DNA of 64,000 bases, taken from NCBI RefSeq assembly GCF_009208555.1, contig NZ_WFLI01000020.1, positions 37,740-101,739 on the forward strand, written 5' to 3'. This DNA comes from Janthinobacterium violaceinigrum (GTDB lineage Bacteria > Pseudomonadota > Gammaproteobacteria > Burkholderiales > Burkholderiaceae_D). Position 1 is the first letter of the stretch, and each line of letters opens with the position of its first letter. Made by a program: the position numbers and the translations under genes. Under the pieces are notes generated by a model. It was given only the letters and a program-made list of their open reading frames with translations, was not told the origin of the DNA and searched no databases. Below are positions 58,538 through 64,000 of this stretch, one piece after another.

Positions 58538-59727
58538 AACTTCAGCTTCAGGCCGTACCGGGTTGCCAGGGCGGTCAACAGCATCATCAGGGCGGTGACG
58601 GCGGCGGCATTCCACAGGCCGGCCGCGCCGCCCGTTTCCAGGTAAGGCCACCAGAAGCGGGGCAGGTGCAGCACGGCCGCCAGCTGCTGCCACAGGTCGG
58701 GCACGATGTAGGCGAACAGGGCATTGGTGCCGGCGGGCAGCAGCAGCACTGCCCAGGCGCGCCAGCGCCACACGTCGATGACGACGTAGAACGCCAGGAA
58801 CAGGGCCAGGATGATGGCGCTGCAGACCAGGGTGTAGGATTCCGTCGCCGCAATCTTGTTGATGTGGTGATACGGCCGCAGCAGCAGGCCAGCCAGCAGC
58901 AGGCCCAGCGCGAACCACGCCATGAAACGTATCCTCTGGCCATGGTTCAGGGCCGCGCCACGCAGGAACAGCTGGCCCACCAGGGTGCCGGCCAGCACAT
59001 TGGCCGCCGTCGAACCCAGTACCTGCGGCACGTTGACGAAGGCGTTCACGCCTGCCGGCAGGAAATCGAGGCTGCCGGCCGTGCCCCCCATGTACAGCAC
59101 GATCAGCAAGGCAAGCGTACCCATCAGCGCCGTGCCGCTGCCGTGGCACGCCAGGTACAGCAGGCTGCACAGCAGATACGCCCAGCCTATCATGCCGAGG
59201 ATGCCCCACCAGGACGGTTGCAGCCAGGTGCTGGAAAACTCGCTGTTCAGTTCTCCGCGGAACGTCGCCAGCAGGAACAGCATCAGCGCGCCGCCTGCGG
59301 CCAGCTCCAGCTTGCCCGCACCCTGGCGCCACAGCAGTATCATGGCCCCATAAAACAGCAGGAAATACACGGCGTGCGGCAGCAGCGCCGCCTGTGCATC
59401 GTAGCGGTAGGCATTCGCCAGCACCACGCCGGCCAGCATCAGGCTGGCGGAGCGCCACAGCAGGCGTCCCAGCAAGGCTGGCGTGACCTGGCCGCAATGG
59501 CGCTGCAAGGCCAACGGAATGGCCATGCCCACCATGAACAGAAAGCCGGGAAAGACCAGGTCGGGCAGAGTGATGCCGTCGGCGCGGGGACCCGCATGTT
59601 CGAGCCACCAGGCTATGCCGGGCATGCCGGCCAGGTAGTTGACCCAGATCATGGTGACGATCACGAAGCCGCGGAAGGCGTCCAGGCTGATCAGGCGTTC
59701 GGTGGCGGGGGCGATGGCTGGCGGCAT
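58534..59727 (-). CDS. Second NagX/DUF5009-type membrane acyltransferase-like protein
   Basis: This 397-residue multi-helix membrane protein starts at 59727 (MPPAIAPATERLISLDAFRGFVIVTMIWVNYLAGM). It shares the family start DAFRGFVI and the DLVFPGFLFMVGMAIPLAL segment with the gene at 57425, but the two are divergent paralogues. The genes are convergent, and their stop codons overlap by four bases. Its start has a weak ribosome-binding site. Two copies with different sequence suggest different substrates. Confidence 0.85.
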   Translation of the reverse strand: MPPAIAPATERLISLDAFRGFVIVTMIWVNYLAGMPGIAWWLEHAGPRADGITLPDLVFPGFLFMVGMAIPLALQRHCGQVTPALLGRLLWRSASLMLAGVVLANAYRYDAQAALLPHAVYFLLFYGAMILLWRQGAGKLELAAGGALMLFLLATFRGELNSEFSSTWLQPSWWGILGMIGWAYLLCSLLYLACHGSGTALMGTLALLIVLYMGGTAGSLDFLPAGVNAFVNVPQVLGSTAANVLAGTLVGQLFLRGAALNHGQRIRFMAWFALGLLLAGLLLRPYHHINKIAATESYTLVCSAIILALFLAFYVVIDVWRWRAWAVLLLPAGTNALFAYIVPDLWQQLAAVLHLPRFWWPYLETGGAAGLWNAAAVTALMMLLTALATRYGLKLKF

Positions 59728-59746
59728 GGAAGGATGGAAAAGGTCG

Positions 59747-59783
59747 AAAAAAAAGCAGCCCCGGCCTGAGCCGGGAACCGCTT
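59747..59783 (-). terminator. Intrinsic terminator after the TPR gene
   Basis: CCCGGC/GCCGGG (59760-59765, 59770-59775) forms the core stem, extended by partial AAGC/GCTT pairing. On the minus strand a T-run of about eight follows. It is located just upstream of the acyltransferase start. Confidence 0.8.
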
Positions 59784-59807
59784 TGCGCATATGGCCGGGA
59801 GTAGGAA

Positions 59808-61115
59808 TTACTGTGCCGCTGCTGCCGGTGCTGCCGCTGCCGTGGCAGGACGGTTCAGCCACAGGATCCAGTAGCGGGCCAGGTCGCCCACGCCGTCGCC
59901 GCCCTTGACCGTTTCCAGGACCTTGATGGCTTCATCTTTCTTGCCTGCCATGGCGTAGGAATAGCCGAGGCGCAGCTTGGCATCTTCAACGCGCTTCAGG
60001 CCGCCCTTGGCGATGCCTTTCTGGATCAGGTCGATACCTTTGTCGAACTGGTCCATCGTCACGAAGGCGTAGCCCAGGTTGATCAAACCCGTGCCATCCT
60101 TGCTCTTCATGGCCGACGCTTCGCCGCTGGCGATGTTTTTCGCATCGTCGGCAGCGGCCTTGGCGGCCTGGTCGCGCAGTTTCTTGTGCTTGGCGGCATT
60201 CGCGCCCGTGCCCAGCACGCCTTTGGCAAAGCCGGCGTCGATGACTTTTTTCGCTTCCGTCGGGAAGGCGTTTTGCAAGGCAATTTCAGCCATGTCGCTG
60301 TAGTCCTGCGGCGGCATGGTGTCGACGGCCTTGAATTGCAGGCGCAGCACGTCCAGCGCGAAGCGGTCCGAGTAGCCGGCCTTGCCCTGCAGGCGGCCCA
60401 GCAGGTCGCTCCAGTAGTCGTCCGACGGGTAGTAGCGCACCAGGTTTTCCATGGCTACCAGGTAGGTGGCCGGATCCTTGCTCTTCGAGCCCGTATTGGC
60501 CAGCAATTGCAGTTCCTCGATGGTCGGCGTCTTGCCCGCTTGCTGCTTGGCCGTCAGGTCGGCCATCAGCTCCTGTTTCGCGCGCGCGAAATCGTTGCTG
60601 AAGTAATAGGAGCGGATGATGTAGGGACGCATGGTAGTCGCGTCGCCCGTTGCCGTCTGGTAGCGGGTGAACCATTTGATGGCGTTCGGGTAATCCTTGG
60701 CGTTGTAGTGGTAGTTGGCCAGTGCCTGGATGAAATCGCCTTCCGATTTCTTGTCCAGCTTGCCCGATTCGATCACCGCTTCCAGCGCCGTCATGGCCAT
60801 GGGCGCATTGTTGGTGGTGGAGGCCAGCGCCACGCGCAGGCGGTTCAGCACGAACGTTTCATACGGCGTCAGGGCCGGTATGGCGGCAGCCTGGTCGATG
60901 CGGCTTTGCACGTCGGCGTAGTTTTTGGCATCCATCGATGCCTTCACGGCAGTCGGATCGAGCAGCTTGAACACTTCTGGACGCACCGAATCTGCCGGAG
61001 CGGCAGCTGCGGCGGCAGCTGGCTTGGCATCCTGCGCGTGCGACAGGGATGGCAGGAAGTTCAGGCCGATGGCGGCCAGGAGCAGGCTGAGACGGGCAAG
61101 ACGGAATTGGGACAT
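59808..61115 (-). CDS. Secreted TPR-repeat protein
   Basis: The ATG at 61115 gives 435 aa with a signal peptide ending at about SLSHAQ. The body is helical, with TPR-like units such as YNAKDYPNAIKWFTRYQTATG, INLGYAFVTMDQFDKGIDLIQKGIAKGG and RLGYSYAMAGKKDEAIKVLETVKGG. Low-complexity Ala tracts flank it at both ends. It is probably a periplasmic scaffold. Neighbouring amino-sugar genes give the only hint of its role. Confidence 0.85.
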   Translation of the reverse strand: MSQFRLARLSLLLAAIGLNFLPSLSHAQDAKPAAAAAAAPADSVRPEVFKLLDPTAVKASMDAKNYADVQSRIDQAAAIPALTPYETFVLNRLRVALASTTNNAPMAMTALEAVIESGKLDKKSEGDFIQALANYHYNAKDYPNAIKWFTRYQTATGDATTMRPYIIRSYYFSNDFARAKQELMADLTAKQQAGKTPTIEELQLLANTGSKSKDPATYLVAMENLVRYYPSDDYWSDLLGRLQGKAGYSDRFALDVLRLQFKAVDTMPPQDYSDMAEIALQNAFPTEAKKVIDAGFAKGVLGTGANAAKHKKLRDQAAKAAADDAKNIASGEASAMKSKDGTGLINLGYAFVTMDQFDKGIDLIQKGIAKGGLKRVEDAKLRLGYSYAMAGKKDEAIKVLETVKGGDGVGDLARYWILWLNRPATAAAAPAAAAQ

Positions 61116-61276
61116 GGTCAATCCTTCAATCAATAACAAAAATACGCACCGGCACTGGCAGCCGCAACATCGTGCAGTGGCATTGCCAGAGGGGCAAGGA
61201 AGCTCGAAAAAACACACATTCTGCCAGTCTGCCTGCATAAGTCAAACAGAAGCGGCATGATACTAAGCGGCTATTG

Positions 61277-62422
<1,146 letters not shown>

Positions 62423-62436
62423 GAAGTGGTTCTATC

Positions 62437-63783
62437 CTAGCTGGCGCTGGCTGGCGCTTGTGGTGACTCGGCCTTGGTCAGGTCGGGTTGGACGGCGGTG
62501 TCCTTGGGCCCGATGCGCATGAAGCGCGACAGGATCAGTACGGGCACGGCCGACACCAGCACCCACAGGAAAAAGGTCTTGTAGCCGAGCGCCGTCTGGA
62601 TGTCGCCGCTGATCATCTTGAACAGCACGAAACCGAGCTGCATCACCCCCGTGGCGAACGCATAGTGGGCCGTCTGGTACTTGCCGACGGAGACCACCTG
62701 CATCATGAACAGGATCAGGCCGACGAAGCCGAAGCCGTAGCCGAACATTTCCGCGCTGAGCGCGGCCGTGATCAGGGTCAGGTCGGTGGGCAGGCTGTGG
62801 CTCAGGTAGTAGAACACCAGGTTCGGCAAGTTCATGGCCAGGATCAGGAACAGCATGGCGCGCTTGAGGCCCAGCCAGGAAGTGAAATAGCCGCCGCCTA
62901 TGCTGCCCAGCAGGAAAGCGACGGTGCCGGCCGTGCCGTACACGGCGCCCACTTCCGTCGTCGACAGGCCCAGGCCGCCCAGTTCGCGCGCTTCGCGCAG
63001 GAACAGCGGGCCGATGGTCTGCACTTGCGCCTCGCCGGCGCGGAACAGGATGATGAAGGCGATCATGCCCCAGATGCCGGGCTTTTTCAGGAAGTCCACC
63101 AGCACGTCCCACAGGGTGCGGCTGATGCCGGCCACGCTCTTGTCGGCCACGGCAGCGTTGCGCACCTGCGGCAGCGCCCACAGGTGATACGCGGCCAGCG
63201 ACAGCATCATGGCGCCGATGATCAGGAAAATCACGGACCAGGCAGGCTTGACGCCGATATTCTTTTCCAGGTAGCCGGCCAGGATCACCAGGCCGCCCAG
63301 CGAGATGAACTTGCCCGCGTTGAAGAAGGCGCCCTGCCAGCCCGCGTAGGCGGCCTGCTGCTTGTCGGACAGGCTGGCGATGTACAGGCCGTCGCAGACG
63401 ATGTCGTGCGTCGACGACGCCAGCGCGGCGACGAACAGCACGGCGATGCAGGCGGCAAACCACAGCGGCGTTTGCAGGGCCAGCGCGATCAGGCCCAGGC
63501 TCAGGCCACCGAGGAACTGGAACAGCACCACCATGGTCTTCTTGCTCGACGCCAGTTCCAGGAAGGGGCTCCACAGCGACTTGAAGACCCAGGCAAAGCC
63601 GATCAGGCCCGTCCAGCGGGCGATCTGGTCGTTCGGCACGCCCATGCTCTTGAACATCAGGCCGGCCACCAGGGCCACGGCGTAAAACGGCAGGCCCTGG
63701 GCGAAGTACAAGGTGGGCACCCACGAAATCGGGCTGCGGACGCCGCCCTTGCTACTGTTGCTGCTGATGTGCTTGTCGTTCAT
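62437..63783 (-). CDS. AmpG-like MFS permease
   Basis: The ATG at 63783 gives 448 aa with 12 or more membrane helices. The N-terminal region (PTLYFAQGLPFYAVALVAGLMFKSMGVPNDQIARWTGLIGFAWVFKSLWSPFLE) matches the AmpG/muropeptide-permease family, which imports GlcNAc-anhydroMurNAc-containing products. In this locus a chito-oligosaccharide or GlcNAc cargo is likely. It sits between the truncated right-edge gene and the ABC ATPase, forming one operon. Confidence 0.88.
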   Translation of the reverse strand: MNDKHISSNSSKGGVRSPISWVPTLYFAQGLPFYAVALVAGLMFKSMGVPNDQIARWTGLIGFAWVFKSLWSPFLELASSKKTMVVLFQFLGGLSLGLIALALQTPLWFAACIAVLFVAALASSTHDIVCDGLYIASLSDKQQAAYAGWQGAFFNAGKFISLGGLVILAGYLEKNIGVKPAWSVIFLIIGAMMLSLAAYHLWALPQVRNAAVADKSVAGISRTLWDVLVDFLKKPGIWGMIAFIILFRAGEAQVQTIGPLFLREARELGGLGLSTTEVGAVYGTAGTVAFLLGSIGGGYFTSWLGLKRAMLFLILAMNLPNLVFYYLSHSLPTDLTLITAALSAEMFGYGFGFVGLILFMMQVVSVGKYQTAHYAFATGVMQLGFVLFKMISGDIQTALGYKTFFLWVLVSAVPVLILSRFMRIGPKDTAVQPDLTKAESPQAPASAS

Positions 63784-63841
63784 GGATGCTTCCTCGGGTC
63801 GTCTTGAAAGTCGGGTGTCACGTTGGGAACAAAGGCGGCGT

Positions 63842-64000
63842 TCAATGGCAGCGCCGCCTGGCCTCGGCCATGATGATGCGGTCGGCCGCCTCCTGCGCAT
63901 AGATGCCGCTGCCGGCCGGGTAGCGCGCGGCCATGGCCGCCAGGCGCTGCAGCCGCACGCCTGCCGCCTGCAGCGGCAGGGCGCCCGATGCCAGCGCGGC
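63842..64000 (-). CDS. Truncated C-terminal end of an unidentified protein
   Basis: An open minus-strand frame enters from the right edge and ends at TGA 63842-63844. It encodes about 52 residues (AARYPAGSGIYAQEAADRI, ending RRRCH). The composition is Ala- and Arg-rich. It is too short for family assignment. Position upstream of the MFS carrier suggests it is part of the amino-sugar operon. Confidence 0.5.
   Translation of the reverse strand, partial: AALASGALPLQAAGVRLQRLAAMAARYPAGSGIYAQEAADRIIMAEARRRCH

Noticed and set aside
57317..59608. 763-residue minus-strand frame
   Set aside because: It spans two convergent real genes out of frame with both.

Overview
The window is 64 kb of GC-rich chromosome from a betaproteobacterium. 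Protein resemblances, the gene repertoire and the dense intergenic palindromes point to the Oxalobacteraceae, most likely Janthinobacterium or a close relative. This assignment is from recognition only; no search was run. No rRNA, tRNA, CRISPR array, prophage or transposase is visible. Most of the window is core chromosome with a few accessory modules.

Layout. 1-5.3 kb: the start of a luciferase-like flavin oxidoreductase, a secreted M20 dipeptidase, an M24-fold protein that seems to have lost its metal ligands, a lipoprotein, a small protein and a VanZ-family membrane protein. Next comes a gene-free stretch with several strong hairpins that looks like an orphan minus-strand transcript. 5.5-12.8 kb: an SDR, a LemA/TPM/TPM operon, pyrF, a palindromic repeat, sbcB, a DUF5610-type protein and a diguanylate cyclase. 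13-18.5 kb: an HPF-like ribosome factor with an elaborate leader, a DUF1345 protein, an MFS exporter, a ferredoxin-type reductase, an epimerase-like protein and small genes. 18.7-29.5 kb: a small HTH protein, a repeat-tailed GRDP-like protein, a CHASE histidine kinase, glnS, a J-domain protein followed by three unrecognised genes, and a LysR/MFS divergent pair. 29.7-35.8 kb: a LytS/LytR-type two-component pair, ugpQ, and a zinc-type TonB receptor divergent from a Fur-family (Zur-like) regulator across a shared operator. 35.9-51 kb: alaS, tusA-like, etfBA with an acyl-CoA dehydrogenase, rpsP-rimM-trmD-rplS, a Nudix hydrolase, a CobD/CbiB-like protein, DUF3579, a CBS protein, an AraC regulator and a frameshifted Lnt/nitrilase-like gene.

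52-64 kb is an amino-sugar (chitin/GlcNAc) utilisation locus. It holds a GntR/UTRA regulator, a large TonB receptor, a GH18 chitinase, two NagX/DUF5009-type membrane acyltransferases, a TPR protein, a MalK/UgpC-type ATPase without permeases, an AmpG-like MFS carrier and a truncated gene at the right edge. A plausible working model is receptor uptake, GH18 hydrolysis, processing by the acyltransferase-like proteins and inner-membrane import, all under the GntR regulator.

The best candidates for something undescribed are the J-domain plus three-gene cassette (23.9-26.5 kb), the GRDP-like protein with an alternating AYSGR/AFSSA tail (19.1-19.8 kb), the structured orphan transcript near 5.1 kb, the hpf leader with a 13-codon upstream ORF (13.4-13.6 kb), and a 120-bp palindromic repeat family with compensatory base changes (9.4 and 46.7 kb).
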